Positions 35,453 through 45,050 of a stretch of DNA of 64,000 nt are shown here, piece after piece. The first letter of the stretch is position 1, and every line of letters starts with the position of its first letter. Under the pieces are notes generated by a model. The model was given only the letters and a program-made list of their open reading frames with translations, did no database searches and was not told the DNA's origin. Made by a program: the position numbers and the translations under genes. This DNA is from Bacillus sp. FJAT-45350 (GTDB lineage Bacteria > Bacillota > Bacilli > Bacillales > NISU01): positions 3,108,079 through 3,172,078 of the forward strand of contig NZ_NISU01000001.1 of NCBI RefSeq assembly GCF_002335805.1. Reading direction: 5' to 3'.

Positions 35453-36571
35453 CTACTCAATTGCAAACACGATCGTTCCTTCTCTGTTAATAAATGCTTC
35501 TTTGTCATTAATAAAAACCCTAGCTAGTCCACCTTCAAATGGGAGGGTAAATTCAAATTGAGGCTCAATAACGAGCTCCCCTTCTCTATTAATCGCCCCC
35601 CATTTCCCATCGACTTCTACCCAAGCTATACCTTCTGAAAATGAACTAGCCAAATCAAATTGAGGTGCAATAACTTGCAGTCCCTTTTGATTGATAAATC
35701 CCCATTTCTGATTAAGTTTTATTAAGGCTAACCCTTCAGAAAACGGCTGAGCACTTTCATATTGAGGTTCGATGATCATCTCTGCTTGCTTATTCATATA
35801 CCCCCATTTTTCATTATCTCCTTTCATACAAGCCAAACCACCCGTAAAAGGACAAGCTAATATATCTCTATCAAATTCAAGGACGATATTCCCAGCATAA
35901 TCAAAGTAATACTGCTTTTCATCATCAGCAAAAAAACCTAGACCGTCTGAAAACTTCATACTAGCCACATTGTACGTAGGAGGAACGATAACTTCTCCCT
36001 CTTTATTTACAAAACCCATTGTGTAATCTTCTGGACTTGAGTAGAAAACCTTAGCTACTCCCTCTGATAAATTATCAATGACTTGGAACACTCCTTCCAT
36101 TTCAATGACCAATTCCCCTTTCGTGTTAATAAACCCTGTTAGTTGTTGTTCTCTAAAAATTGATACTGCTGCTAATCCATCCGAAAAGCTCTCAGCATGG
36201 TCGTAGATTGGCTCAATAGCAAAATTACCGTTTTCATTAATAAAACCTGTTTTTGCTACACCATCTATCCAACTAGACACTTTCCCTAGACCATCTGAAA
36301 AATCAAAAGCTTGATTATACTGAGGGGGAATATAAATGTCTCCTTCCTTATTTATGTATCCATCTAAATCAGTTTTAGGGTCTTTAAAGCTAAATAAATG
36401 AACATCTGCAATTTCAACGTCAGGTAATTCACTAACTGCTACATCATCTTCCTCAAATTCAATTTCGCCATCTGTTTGCTCGCTAGGTTGCTCAGTATCT
36501 GTACAGGCAAATAAAATACTACTAGTTAAAAGTAACAAGAGTAATTTTGACATATTCCTAGTATATTTCAT
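35453..36571 (-). CDS. WG-repeat lipoprotein
   Basis: This 372-residue secreted lipoprotein has lipobox LFAC (Cys23), an acidic linker (24-55), and about nine tandem WG-type repeats of ~30 residues through to the end. Typical units read GFINENGNFAIEPIYDHA.., GYMNKQAEMIIEPQYESA.. and GAINREGELVIEPQFEF.., each with F-S-x-G-L-A or a close variant. WG repeats fold as a beta structure of unknown binding function. The gene stands alone with its own terminator. Confidence 0.88.
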   Translation of the reverse strand: MKYTRNMSKLLLLLLTSSILFACTDTEQPSEQTDGEIEFEEDDVAVSELPDVEIADVHLFSFKDPKTDLDGYINKEGDIYIPPQYNQAFDFSDGLGKVSSWIDGVAKTGFINENGNFAIEPIYDHAESFSDGLAAVSIFREQQLTGFINTKGELVIEMEGVFQVIDNLSEGVAKVFYSSPEDYTMGFVNKEGEVIVPPTYNVASMKFSDGLGFFADDEKQYYFDYAGNIVLEFDRDILACPFTGGLACMKGDNEKWGYMNKQAEMIIEPQYESAQPFSEGLALIKLNQKWGFINQKGLQVIAPQFDLASSFSEGIAWVEVDGKWGAINREGELVIEPQFEFTLPFEGGLARVFINDKEAFINREGTIVFAIE

Positions 36572-36607
36572 GTTAATCCCCCTAGTAGTTGTAATAAAAG
36601 CAATGAT

Positions 36608-36644
36608 AAAAACCGAAAGACTAGGTTCTAAGTGTCTTTCGGTT
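36608..36644 (-). terminator. terminator of the LysM gene
   Basis: 11-bp stem AACCGAAAGAC/GTCTTTCGGTT is followed by TTTTTATC on the minus strand. A second palindrome (AATAAGCTTTAT/ATAAAGCTTATT) lies at about 36,666-36,695, between this hairpin and the LysM gene. Confidence 0.75.
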
Positions 36645-36761
36645 CTAGAGATTCTCTAATTAGAAAATAAGCTTTATTTTATCATAAAGCTTATTACATA
36701 TTGGTGCTGCTCTGCAAATTAATAGAACTTGATAGGATAATATTACATATAGATTTTTATT

Positions 36762-37664
36762 CTAACTAGAAAAAACGAAATTTACTAGTGTTGGACGTGT
36801 GGATTTCAAAAAGACTATCTCTATTTCAGCACCTGTGAGCTCTTCATACCGTGAGGCTGTTCCAAAAGGGACCTGCATGACCGTGAATTCCCCTCCAATA
36901 ACAAATTCTACAGAAAAGCTATCAACTGCTCCGACGACAGTAGCCTTTGTTTTGTATAAATCTTTTTGCTTAATTACTAATTCTTGTCCGATAATAACTA
37001 AATCCGATGTCATTTTATTTAATGCTTTTATTTCATCAATGGACATCTGAAACTGTCTTCCAATGCCCCATAGAGTATCTCCTGGTTCAACCTTATATCG
37101 TGTTTGTGTTATTCTTTCTTCAATAATTCCTCGTACTGCTATATCAGGACTACTTTTCTCTTCTGCTAGATTACCTTTTTGGCTAGTACTAGAAGCAGTG
37201 CCACCAATTGTCGGTACTAATATGCTCTGACCTACCTTAATTACATCACTGCTTAATTGATTCACATTTTTAATTTGCTTAACTGTGACATTATACTGCC
37301 TTGCTATGTATGAAAGGGTATCACCTGGCTTAACCTTATATATACTTGTTCCAGGTACTTTTAAACTTTGACCAGCTATAATGAACTCTGATTGTAACTC
37401 ATTAACGCTTTTTAACTGTTCTACTGTTACATCATATTTATTCGCTAATTTATATAAGGTATCTCCCTTTTGAACAATATATTTATGGTTATTACATTCT
37501 GCCGAAGCCTTTTCAGCTCCTAAATTAAATAAAGCACTTGTAGCAACTGTCCCTGCTAATACGTAACCAGCTACTTTACTATTACGGGCTTTAGCCATTC
37601 TCCTTTTTCCCTCTAAAATACGTTCTTTTCTTGTCTTTGAAATCACTTGTACTACATTATTCAC
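36762..37664 (-). CDS. secreted protein with three LysM domains
   Basis: This 300-residue protein has a basic N-terminus and a hydrophobic export segment (SKVAGYVLAGTVATSALFNLG, split here at ~29-48, with ASA as a likely cleavage site). LysM domains follow at ~61-105 (YIVQKGDTLYKLANKYDVTV), ~108-151 (YKVKPGDTLSYIARQYNVTV) and ~190-233 (YKVEPGDTLWGIGRQFQMSI). The final ~65 residues form an unrecognised domain. It should bind peptidoglycan. No hydrolase catalytic domain is attached that I can identify. Confidence 0.85.
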   Translation of the reverse strand: MNNVVQVISKTRKERILEGKRRMAKARNSKVAGYVLAGTVATSALFNLGAEKASAECNNHKYIVQKGDTLYKLANKYDVTVEQLKSVNELQSEFIIAGQSLKVPGTSIYKVKPGDTLSYIARQYNVTVKQIKNVNQLSSDVIKVGQSILVPTIGGTASSTSQKGNLAEEKSSPDIAVRGIIEERITQTRYKVEPGDTLWGIGRQFQMSIDEIKALNKMTSDLVIIGQELVIKQKDLYKTKATVVGAVDSFSVEFVIGGEFTVMQVPFGTASRYEELTGAEIEIVFLKSTRPTLVNFVFSS

Positions 37665-38019
37665 TTTTTTATCCCCCTAGTATACTCTTGGCACAAATCG
37701 TAGATTCATGTCGAAACTATGTAATATTACGAAAAAAAATGAAATTTTTATGGGGTTTATTTTAAAACAGGAGAAAAGACTCGACGTGTAAAAAACACTA
37801 TAGGAATTTGGTTAGTCCTAAAAAGAGAAAACCTACAAAAAAGAACATAAGTTTCTATCATATTAAACGTGTAAATAGACTTATATGAACAACCTCTAGT
37901 AATAAACTCCAACGACAAACAACAATATTATTCTAATTGTTCAGAAAATAATATAAAATATTATTGAGTAACTGCTCAGTCATCATTATACTGTCATTGA
38001 ATTGAAGGAGGAATAGCTT
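37665..38019. other. divergent intergenic region with a TGAG-N6-CTCA palindrome
   Basis: No gene. 37,965-37,978 is TGAGTAACTGCTCA, 42 nt before the MBL-fold gene, which would suit a TetR-family operator controlling the MBL/MaoC genes. That is a guess from symmetry only. The rest is AT-rich. Confidence 0.35.
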
Positions 38020-39003
38020 ATGAAAAACTCCAATATTATTTTCTTTGAAAGAACATTCCCAAGTGCAAACATAGTTCTTATTAAGGATCGCCTACCTATT
38101 CTAATTGATACTGGTTTTGGGAGTGATACGAAAGAGACAGAGCAATTAATTAGAGACGCAGGTGTATCACCAGAGGAATTGCACCTTATTGTAAACACGC
38201 ACTACCATAGCGATCACGTAGGTGGAAATTTTCATTTTCAAAAAAATTATGACATTCCAATTGCTGCTCATAAATGGGAAGCCGAATTAATTAATTCTTG
38301 CGATTCGGAAGCTTGTAGTGCAGATTGGCTAGATCAGCCTGTGGAACCTTACCTGGTCAATAAAAAGCTCTCAGATAACGTTGAGATTAACACAGGAAGT
38401 AGAACGTTAAAAGTCTTGCACACACCAGGACATACACTAGGGCATCTAGCTTTATACGAACCTGAAGAAAAGATATTAATTTGTGGGGATCTCTTTCACA
38501 AAGATGATATCGGTTGGTTAAATATCTTTCGAGAAGGTGTTTCTGCTATCCAACGATCGTTAGAAAGTTTAGAGCGGGTGTCCAAGCTTCAGATCAAGCG
38601 GGCATATTCAGGACATGGATCTCAAATCGAAAATCCTCTTGCTGCCATTGATGCAGGAAGGAAACGGTTTGAAAAGTGGCTCGGAATGCCAGAAAAAGTT
38701 TCATGGCATGGCTGTAAGAGGATCTTTTCATTCACATTAATGTTGAAAGACGGAATGGCAAAAGAAGAAATAGATAATTACCTATTAAGTTGTGGGTGGT
38801 TCCAAGATTATGCACGCTACTCTTTTCAGCTTCAACCTGAAGAATTTATTAAAGTTCTAATCGATGAAATGATTCGTTCCGGAGCAGCTAGCTGGCACAA
38901 CAATCTTTTAACCGCAACCGCTCCATACAAAGCACCAAAAAAGAATTGGATAAATAAAAATATTAAGCCAAATAATTGGAGAACTCAAGACTCTTTCACG
39001 TAA
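38020..39003 (+). CDS. metallo-beta-lactamase-fold hydrolase
   Basis: This 327-residue cytoplasmic protein has the metal motif NTHYHSDHVGG (~residues 58-68), a third His in HTPGHTLGHL (~138-147) and Asp in CGDLFHKDD (~158-166). The C-terminal ~100 residues are helical and resemble the MBL-associated winged-helix tail of LACTB2/glyoxalase-II-like proteins. GGAGGAAT precedes the ATG. A MaoC-like gene starts 24 nt downstream, suggesting acyl-CoA or thioester metabolism for the pair. Confidence 0.85.
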   Translation: MKNSNIIFFERTFPSANIVLIKDRLPILIDTGFGSDTKETEQLIRDAGVSPEELHLIVNTHYHSDHVGGNFHFQKNYDIPIAAHKWEAELINSCDSEACSADWLDQPVEPYLVNKKLSDNVEINTGSRTLKVLHTPGHTLGHLALYEPEEKILICGDLFHKDDIGWLNIFREGVSAIQRSLESLERVSKLQIKRAYSGHGSQIENPLAAIDAGRKRFEKWLGMPEKVSWHGCKRIFSFTLMLKDGMAKEEIDNYLLSCGWFQDYARYSFQLQPEEFIKVLIDEMIRSGAASWHNNLLTATAPYKAPKKNWINKNIKPNNWRTQDSFT

Positions 39004-39027
39004 CAAATAGAAAAAGGAGAGGTTTAT

Positions 39028-39405
39028 ATGTCATTAAAGGTTGGCGATATCATTACGTTTGAACGGACTTTTACAATAAGGGATGTTGAATTATTTACAG
39101 AGGTTTCAGGTGATGAAGGAAATCATCATATCACTCCAGATGAACAGGGAAGGCTTGTAGTTCAAGGATTATTAACATCCACTCTACCAACAAAAGTAGG
39201 TGGGGATTATAACGTATTGGCTCGTAATATGAATTTTGAGTTTGTAAGACCTGTGTTTACGGGTGATACCATCATGTGCGAAGTTACAATTGAAAGGTAC
39301 GAAAAGATTGAAAGAAATAGAACATCTATAATGGCAACATTTCTATGTAGAAATCAGAATGAAAAGGAAGTGCTTAAAGGTAATTTTTCAGGTGTAATAC
39401 TTTAA
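39028..39405 (+). CDS. MaoC-like hot-dog protein
   Basis: This 125-residue single hot-dog domain has LFTEVSGDEGNHHITPDEQG (~residues 24-43), in the place of the hydratase-2 motif (SGD.N..H.D) of MaoC dehydratases, with the Asp and His kept but the Asn-Pro changed. RPVFTGDTIMCEV later matches the family. Probable role: enoyl-CoA hydratase or thioesterase partner of the MBL-fold protein upstream. A strong AAAGGAGAGG site precedes the ATG. Confidence 0.75.
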   Translation: MSLKVGDIITFERTFTIRDVELFTEVSGDEGNHHITPDEQGRLVVQGLLTSTLPTKVGGDYNVLARNMNFEFVRPVFTGDTIMCEVTIERYEKIERNRTSIMATFLCRNQNEKEVLKGNFSGVIL

Positions 39406-39420
39406 ACCTATGATGCTATC

Positions 39421-39723
39421 TTGCCTTTGAATTTCCTTTTACAAGTCATACTACTGCCTATTTACCTCTTAATTTTTGGTGGAACAACTGGAGTTATAGA
39501 ACTAGGCTTTCTAGTAGAAAGTATTTTCATTATTTTATTCATACCTTTGTTCTTGGCTTTCCTTATAAAATGGCTCTTGAGGAATAAGCAACAATTAAGA
39601 GAAAGTTTCCCAGGCCAACCTTTGATAGCATTAGTATTAATTATTGGACTTTTATTGGAATTGCCTATTTTGGCTCTCATCACGCAGCTTTTATTATTTA
39701 TGTCTAAAGGTAAAAATACATAA
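39421..39723 (+). CDS. small membrane protein (100 residues)
   Basis: A TTG start 15 nt after the MaoC-like stop, without a clear ribosome-binding site. Two to three hydrophobic segments (LLQVILLPIYLLIFGG, FIILFIPLFLAFLIKWLL, LIALVLIIGLLLELPILALI) with a short Lys-rich end. No family was recognised. It is the last gene before the glmS terminator and could be co-transcribed with the MaoC-like gene. Confidence 0.5.
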   Translation: MPLNFLLQVILLPIYLLIFGGTTGVIELGFLVESIFIILFIPLFLAFLIKWLLRNKQQLRESFPGQPLIALVLIIGLLLELPILALITQLLLFMSKGKNT

Positions 39724-39765
39724 AAACAAAGAAGGCACACATTTAAAGACTCTTTTAAACAATAA

Positions 39766-39802
39766 AATCCTATTGTGGCGATACTTTCACCACAATAGGA
39801 TT
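39766..39802 (-). terminator. original glmS terminator, displaced by the Tn7-like element
   Basis: Perfect 13-bp stem AATCCTATTGTGG/CCACAATAGGATT with an 11-nt loop. On the minus strand it is followed by TTTATTGTTT; on the plus strand no T-run follows. Removing the transposon would place it ~80 nt after the glmS stop. Confidence 0.7.
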
Positions 39803-39865
39803 AATAATCTAATGACAGACTCATATTATTATCTGTGACAAAATTAATTATAACTTACAACAAAA

Positions 39866-39870
39866 AAAAC
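39866..39870. repeat. Tn7-like target-site duplication, left copy
   Basis: AAAAC directly before the left tip; an identical AAAAC follows the right tip at 56,542-56,546. Confidence 0.9.
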
Positions 39871-39999
39871 TGTTCAGTTACAACAAAGTCGGGTACTGCT
39901 AAAGACTAAAACCCGCATTCTTACGTTTGAAATTTCATATTGTAAAAAAGAAAGTCGGGTACCGACTTTTTTTCTACTTTACAACAAAGTCGGGTACTG
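39871..39999. repeat. Tn7-like left end, TnsB-type binding sites
   Basis: ACAACAAAGTCGGGTACTG occurs at 39,880-39,898 and 39,981-39,999. A degenerate, partly palindromic copy around AAAGTCGGGTACCGACTTT is centred near 39,958. The wide spacing is like the Tn7 left end. Confidence 0.85.
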
Positions 40000-40221
40000 A
40001 GAATAAAATATGCCTTTGATTTTAAAAGGATATTGGATAATTATGTTATAATATATAGAAGATTGTGAAGATATACACTTAAGCTAAACCAGCTAATAGT
40101 TTGTCAACATTTTTCAATAAAAAATTTAAAACAAGCATGATATACTAAAAATGAACACGCCAAATAACCTTCCATGACACTCCTTTTGGAAGGTTTTGTT
40201 GTATTTTGTTAGATAGAGTTT

Positions 40222-41152
40222 TTACGCTATATCATGGAAAGTAGTCTTGTTTCTTAGTACGGCATAAATCCAATGTAAGAGTTTATGTACACAGGCAATA
40301 ACGGCTACTCTATATTGCTTTCCTTTTCGTAATAACTTCGTATAGCATACATTATAGAAGTTATACGATGGCAATCTTAGATAGGTGCTCTTGATATTGA
40401 AGAACAATATCTATTAATACATTGAGATTGAAAACATGACTATCATACATATTCTTTTGAAACGGATTGCGTTTGGCTGCTTCTATTAGCTTTTCTGCCT
40501 TTTCTCCAGCCCATTTATCAGACCGTCTGGTACATAATGAAGCTATCTTTTCTGTTCACTCTCTTTCGCTAACACCTAATACGGACTCGGACGTAGGAAA
40601 TGCAGATAAAGTTAATAGCGAAACTCTAGAGTATAAATCACCAAAGACACCTCTATACTCTGGAATTATTTGATCCAACAGAGTTTGCAATTGAACCTTA
40701 GTCTGAGCAGCTACTTCTGTAATACTCTCTTGTTGTCTTGTTAGGTTACGAAGGTTTAAGAGTTGTATGCCCCTTTTTTTATAAGGCTCTAATTCTTCTT
40801 TATAAAAGAGCTCACAAAGGTGATAAGCATCTATTGCATCAGTTTTTACTTTTCGTAAACGTGAACTTTGCGCTCTATGGGAAATTAGAGGGTTTACAAT
40901 GATATAGACGTATTTTTTCTCCTCTAAAAATTGAATTACGGGAGAATGATAGTGACCAGTTGACTCTAAAATAACCGTAGGTTGTTGTCCTTTAGCCATT
41001 TTTTCTACTTCTTGTAGAAAGATTAATAATGTGCCTAAACCATCAAGATCATGAACAACGCTAAAGCTCTTACGATAAGGTTTCCCCTTATCTAAAAATG
41101 CCTGTACTTGACTTTCTCCTTTAGCTACATCCAGACCAACGACTGGATTCAT
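40222..41152 (-). pseudogene. IS110-family transposase, broken
   Basis: The first 198 codons (from ATG 41,152) encode a DEDD domain like copy 1 (PVVGLDVAKGESQVQAFLDK, LESTGHYHSP, KTDAIDAYHLC). An in-frame TGA at 40,556 interrupts it, after which ~60 more codons still align with copy 1 (TEKIASLCTRRSDKWAGEKA). The frame then runs into the foreign linker at 40,368. The C-terminal 38 codons (KQYRVAVIACVHKLLHWIYA to the stop at 40,222) lie beyond the linker. The central Transposase_20 domain with its Ser is absent. Confidence 0.88.
40328..40368. other. probable 454 mate-pair (loxP) linker left in the assembly
   Basis: The 41 bases contain both 13-bp loxP arms around the GCATACAT spacer (ATAACTTCGTATA, then TATAGAAGTTAT lacking one C). 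They are flanked by CGTA and ACGA exactly as in the Roche GS FLX Titanium paired-end linker. The sequence does not belong to the IS110 gene it interrupts. Confidence 0.9.
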
Positions 41153-41439
41153 ATATAAATCTCCTCCTTAGAAAATACAAATTAGTCGGGAACTCCTAAC
41201 GCTTCTTGTAATATCATAGGTTCGCTAGTTAAACGGGATCTTTTTGTCCCAACCAGCCTGAAACATGTTTATACAAGTAGGGGGGGAACAGTTTAGCTGA
41301 CGGGATCGAATCCCACGGAAGCTGCGTTCTACCCCGACTACCGTTATAATAAGACCATATAGAAAAAGGTCAACCAGAAATATCTGGCTAACCTTATATT
41401 ACGAACGGGAGCGTTAGTTAGATATCAATATGAAATAAA

Positions 41440-41468
41440 ATGAGCCTGGAGGAGAACTCTAAGCTCAT
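41440..41468 (-). terminator. terminator of the tns operon
   Basis: ATGAGC (41,440-41,445) pairs with GCTCAT (41,463-41,468), with inner GGAG/CTCT pairing; on the minus strand TTTTATTT follows. It lies 21 nt after the tniQ stop. Confidence 0.6.
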
Positions 41469-41488
41469 TTTTAATGTGAATTGAATTG

Positions 41489-43372
41489 TTATCTTTTAAC
41501 CGTCTCATACTCTGAAACTCTTACTGAAATTAACCTTTTAACTTCGTTTGAAACGGTCGGTCGAAGTCCTGCTTTTCTGTAAATCTGCCATTCAATGATT
41601 GGATTTCCCTCTTCTTTTAATTTCTTGATTCTGAATTCAACCCTTCTCTTTTGGAATGCAACCGTATCTTCTGATACTTTACTTATATACTCCAATGTTT
41701 TAGGGAGCTTATCCGCTTTCTTCTGTAATAACGATAATTCGTTTATTTTTTTACCGATAGAAGTTACCGTAATCTTCGTTGGCTTTTCAGCATCAATATC
41801 CCAATTTCGGATAACTTTCTTCACTTTTTCCAATATTTCTTTATCTCGTTTGTCCCAATCGACACGTTGATTGGGAGTTGTTGTTCTCTTCTTTACAGGA
41901 GAGTATTCATTAAGCCATTCGCGATTGTTCCGATACAAATAGGCATATACTTCAGGAGCCATCTTCCTCAGTTCCGTTTTTGACTTTTCAGGGTATTCCT
42001 CCTGAAGTTTCAGCCATGTGTTTTTTCTTTCATTTAATTGTGCTTCATAATCTTCCAAAGCATCGTTTACGTTTATCCTTTTAACTTTCGGCAACTTCCA
42101 TGGTACTTTTAATTCCAGCTCAGCAGCGTATTTTTTGACTGTCGCACGATCTGCCTGCAATTCTCTTGCTATTTCTGTAAGGTAATTCTCTTCGTTAACC
42201 AATTCAGTCAGTCTTTCTTTCCAAACATGACCATATTCTTTTATCGTACCGATACGATACTTGTTTTCTCTGTTTTGGTCAGGTCCTCTCCTCGAAAAAA
42301 CAAAACCACAATCACAACTGAATGTTCCAACTGGTTTCCTTGTATCATAACAAGTGGTTAAAGTTAGATTTGTTATGACTGGCTTATGATGATTGGGACA
42401 AGCAACATTAAGACATAACCAAGGTCCCTTTCCAAATGGAAGATACTCCTTTTCACCAAATAAATGATTTAAATCAGTATCCAAAAACAACATTACTAAA
42501 AGATGGCGAATCGGATGAAAGGACTTGCGGTGTTTTTGAAAGATCATCGTTAACCAATCGGATTCTTCAAAAAATACTTGTGACTGCAATAATTCTAAAC
42601 TGCGTTCGGAGAATGTTGCTCCAAAAATCTGGTATAACCTGTCCCTTTTTAAAGACCCGTTGATACTTGCATATCCCTTTTGTTTTAAAAGGGTCAGGTA
42701 TTTTTCCCGAAGCGTATTATCAGTCTTTTGGAGATGGATATTATTTAGGAGAGATTCGGTTGCTTTGGCAACTTTTATGAGCAAATGCACCTCTTCTTTC
42801 TTTAGTCCATCAAGATTATTCTTTGTTCCTTCAACAGATGGAGTCGCGATGATATATTCATGTTGATTTTGTGCTTTTATTGAAGCATTTGTTTCTTCCA
42901 ATGCCCTTTCGTGTTTAGGACACATAAAAACGCTAGGAGCTTGATGAACCCTACGCCAATACGTTTCACCATAAGTGTCCATATCCTCTTTGATGCAATC
43001 ACGGCACACCCATAGGTGTGTTTTTAATTTGACATTGCTTGCTGAAAGACCAATACGGGTGTGTATTGTACTACCCTTATTATCCAACATGGACTGCTTT
43101 ACTTGTTCCGCCTGCTTAGGAAGCAAAAAAGCTGCATAATAGGGGTACATCGTATGATCATTAATCAATTGTTCTGCATCCCAATATGAACCCGTTTGTC
43201 TTAGTAAAGCATTTATATTGGCTGGTAAGTCCCAAACGGACCGAACAGTCCGTTTTTCAAACAATTCTTCTGTTGTCATTTTGGGACTCGTATTTCCAGA
43301 CCTTACATGATACCTTGCCAATACACTGTATAACAATTCATCAGGATACGGAGTGGGAAACCAATGCAGCAT
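41489..43372 (-). CDS. tnsD: TniQ/TnsD-family target-site selector
   Basis: The start is placed at ATG 43,372, nine nt after GGGAGG; the longest frame begins eight codons earlier. The ~627-residue protein has an N-terminal TniQ domain (LHWFPTPYPDELLYSVLARY), a zinc site (CRDCIKEDMDTYGE...CPKHERAL) and a second Cys/His cluster (CLNVACPNHHKP...CDCGFVFSRRG). A long C-terminal helix-turn-helix-rich region follows. The length and the attTn7 insertion identify it as TnsD, the protein that binds the 3' end of glmS. It overlaps tnsC and ends the operon. Confidence 0.9.
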   Translation of the reverse strand: MLHWFPTPYPDELLYSVLARYHVRSGNTSPKMTTEELFEKRTVRSVWDLPANINALLRQTGSYWDAEQLINDHTMYPYYAAFLLPKQAEQVKQSMLDNKGSTIHTRIGLSASNVKLKTHLWVCRDCIKEDMDTYGETYWRRVHQAPSVFMCPKHERALEETNASIKAQNQHEYIIATPSVEGTKNNLDGLKKEEVHLLIKVAKATESLLNNIHLQKTDNTLREKYLTLLKQKGYASINGSLKRDRLYQIFGATFSERSLELLQSQVFFEESDWLTMIFQKHRKSFHPIRHLLVMLFLDTDLNHLFGEKEYLPFGKGPWLCLNVACPNHHKPVITNLTLTTCYDTRKPVGTFSCDCGFVFSRRGPDQNRENKYRIGTIKEYGHVWKERLTELVNEENYLTEIARELQADRATVKKYAAELELKVPWKLPKVKRINVNDALEDYEAQLNERKNTWLKLQEEYPEKSKTELRKMAPEVYAYLYRNNREWLNEYSPVKKRTTTPNQRVDWDKRDKEILEKVKKVIRNWDIDAEKPTKITVTSIGKKINELSLLQKKADKLPKTLEYISKVSEDTVAFQKRRVEFRIKKLKEEGNPIIEWQIYRKAGLRPTVSNEVKRLISVRVSEYETVKR

Positions 43373-45050
43373 GTTCTTCATCCTCCCAGAATTCATCTAA
43401 TGGTTGTTTAACAATATTTTTTTCGAGAAACCACTCGTGTACTGATTTTTTCTTCTGCCTTGCTTCTTGCATCAAACGACCTAAATAATTTACATCACTA
43501 GACATGGTTTTCTTTTTCTTGTTCTTGCTCACTACTTTCCTTTCATCCTTTTCAATAAGAAGTTTTACCACTTCTTTTATCACCATTGACTTTTCAATGT
43601 CTTCACCAAATTTTTCAAAGACATTTCTAATGGCGGTTTGTACTTCATTTGGGTCAAAATCCATGGACAAAAGTTGTAAGGTAACCTCTTCTAAAAGAGA
43701 TTGCTCCTTTTTTTGACGTTTTTGATCTTGTATCTTCTTTTGAATACGAACCTTTTCATGCAAATCAATGGAGGCTTTATATTTTTCAATTTCTTCATCC
43801 ATATCAATGGGACGAATATCCTCATATTTGGCAATTTCACTTGGGATTCCTGACCTTAATGCTTCTAACATTGGTCGAACCAACCTCAAGCTATCTCTTG
43901 CCACTTGTTTGATGATTTGTTTGGTTATCCTTTCTTCCCCTGTTGCAATCGCTCTTACCTGTGAGAGCATGAAGAGTTTGACGGCAATGTCGATAATCCC
44001 TTGGCTTTCATCATAAAGTAACTCACTAAATTCACTTGAAAGGGAGGTATAATTGGTTGTCCACTGATACTCCCACATACCTTCCACGAATAAATCCCAC
44101 GAGTCATCTTGTGGCATCTGAGACCAAACCATATCTCCTTGCCCACTTCCGCGTCTTGCTTGCCGAAATTCGCTTTGCAAAATCGAAATGGCTTTATTGG
44201 TTCCGACCATCAAAACGGGAATCCCTATTGTGTTAACTAATGTGACGAAAAAGTTCAGCATTTTATCCGAACCCCCACTTTTACTAAGGCTAAGGTGCTG
44301 GACTTCATCGATAATGAGTAAACCAATTCCGTGAAGACTAGATAAATGAGCCATTCGTTGTAACATCAAGTCCGTTGTGTTTTTTTGTGCTCCAAATTTG
44401 TTTAAATAGTTGGACCCTAATAATCGATCAAGCTCTGAGAAAAAACTCATACATAACCCTTTCAGTGAACCATCAAATGGGCAATCTAGTTTCATCCAAC
44501 TTATCTGAGTATAAATAAAGGGTTTTCCTTGGTACTCATGATGCTTGATGAGTTGAGGATAAAATGACAGCACTCTTTCGATTGCGGTCGATTTTCCAAT
44601 ACCAGAAAGACCGATAATCGTAAATCCAGCTGCTGTCCGTTTTGCTTCTGTTTGATAATCCTTTAAAAATCTTCCTTCTTTTATCGCTTGATAACTTTCA
44701 TGGACCCTCATGACTTCTTCCTTTCTTATCGGACTTCTGTGGAGGTATCCTTGACGAATTGCTCTAGAAATTCGTTGTTCAAGATCCAGATGGTTTTCAA
44801 ATGGCTGGAAGTATTGAAATAATCTCTGTACACAATGAAACCGATAACTAGCATTTAAGGTTCGTTCTTTTTCATCAAATCGAGGAAACACTGAAATTTG
44901 CTCAATCACATCGTCCTCTGTAAAAATTGGAGGAAGTGCTTCAATCAATGGATTTGATTCATAATCTTGAACAATCTGGTCGCTGTAAATAGCATTAACT
45001 ATTACTTCACCATGCAAAATAGGTGTGTCACTCGCTGCTAGTTCTTGCAT
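43341..45050 (-). CDS. tnsC: TnsC-type AAA+ ATPase, transposition regulator
   Basis: This 569-residue protein has Walker A GLSGIGKST (residues 147-155), Walker B LLIIDE (244-249) and a sensor segment VLMVGTNKAISILQ. A long charged helical C-terminal part (~400-569) probably contacts TnsD and TnsA/B. TnsC forms ATP filaments that link the target selector to the transposase. The start overlaps tnsB by 23 nt and the end overlaps tniQ by 32 nt, so translation of the three genes is coupled. Confidence 0.93.
   Translation of the reverse strand: MQELAASDTPILHGEVIVNAIYSDQIVQDYESNPLIEALPPIFTEDDVIEQISVFPRFDEKERTLNASYRFHCVQRLFQYFQPFENHLDLEQRISRAIRQGYLHRSPIRKEEVMRVHESYQAIKEGRFLKDYQTEAKRTAAGFTIIGLSGIGKSTAIERVLSFYPQLIKHHEYQGKPFIYTQISWMKLDCPFDGSLKGLCMSFFSELDRLLGSNYLNKFGAQKNTTDLMLQRMAHLSSLHGIGLLIIDEVQHLSLSKSGGSDKMLNFFVTLVNTIGIPVLMVGTNKAISILQSEFRQARRGSGQGDMVWSQMPQDDSWDLFVEGMWEYQWTTNYTSLSSEFSELLYDESQGIIDIAVKLFMLSQVRAIATGEERITKQIIKQVARDSLRLVRPMLEALRSGIPSEIAKYEDIRPIDMDEEIEKYKASIDLHEKVRIQKKIQDQKRQKKEQSLLEEVTLQLLSMDFDPNEVQTAIRNVFEKFGEDIEKSMVIKEVVKLLIEKDERKVVSKNKKKKTMSSDVNYLGRLMQEARQKKKSVHEWFLEKNIVKQPLDEFWEDEEHAALVSHSVS

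Larger units (their letters stand above)
40083..41399 (-). mobile_element. IS110-family element, copy 2 (defective, misassembled)
   Basis: The ends match copy 1 (GGCTAACCTTATAT at the right, CTAAACCAGCTAATAGTTTG at the left). It lies between the Tn7-like left end and tniQ. About 350 bp of the transposase gene are missing and replaced by a linker-like sequence. The flank next to the transposase-start end is TTCGTA, as in copy 1. Confidence 0.8.

Noticed and set aside
39833-39860. Alternative left tips of the Tn7-like element (TGTGACAAAATT or the ACAACAAAAAAAAC just left of the boundary).
   Set aside because: Neither gives a matching 5-bp duplication at the right end. The tip at 39,871 gives AAAAC on both sides and the same TGTT-N5-ACAAC layout as the right end.
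40331-40364. A natural loxP-like recombination site in the transposon.
   Set aside because: The flanks beyond loxP (CGTA and ACGA) match the commercial 454 paired-end linker, the site interrupts a transposase gene and coincides with missing sequence, and no recombinase gene is nearby. An assembly artefact is far more likely.
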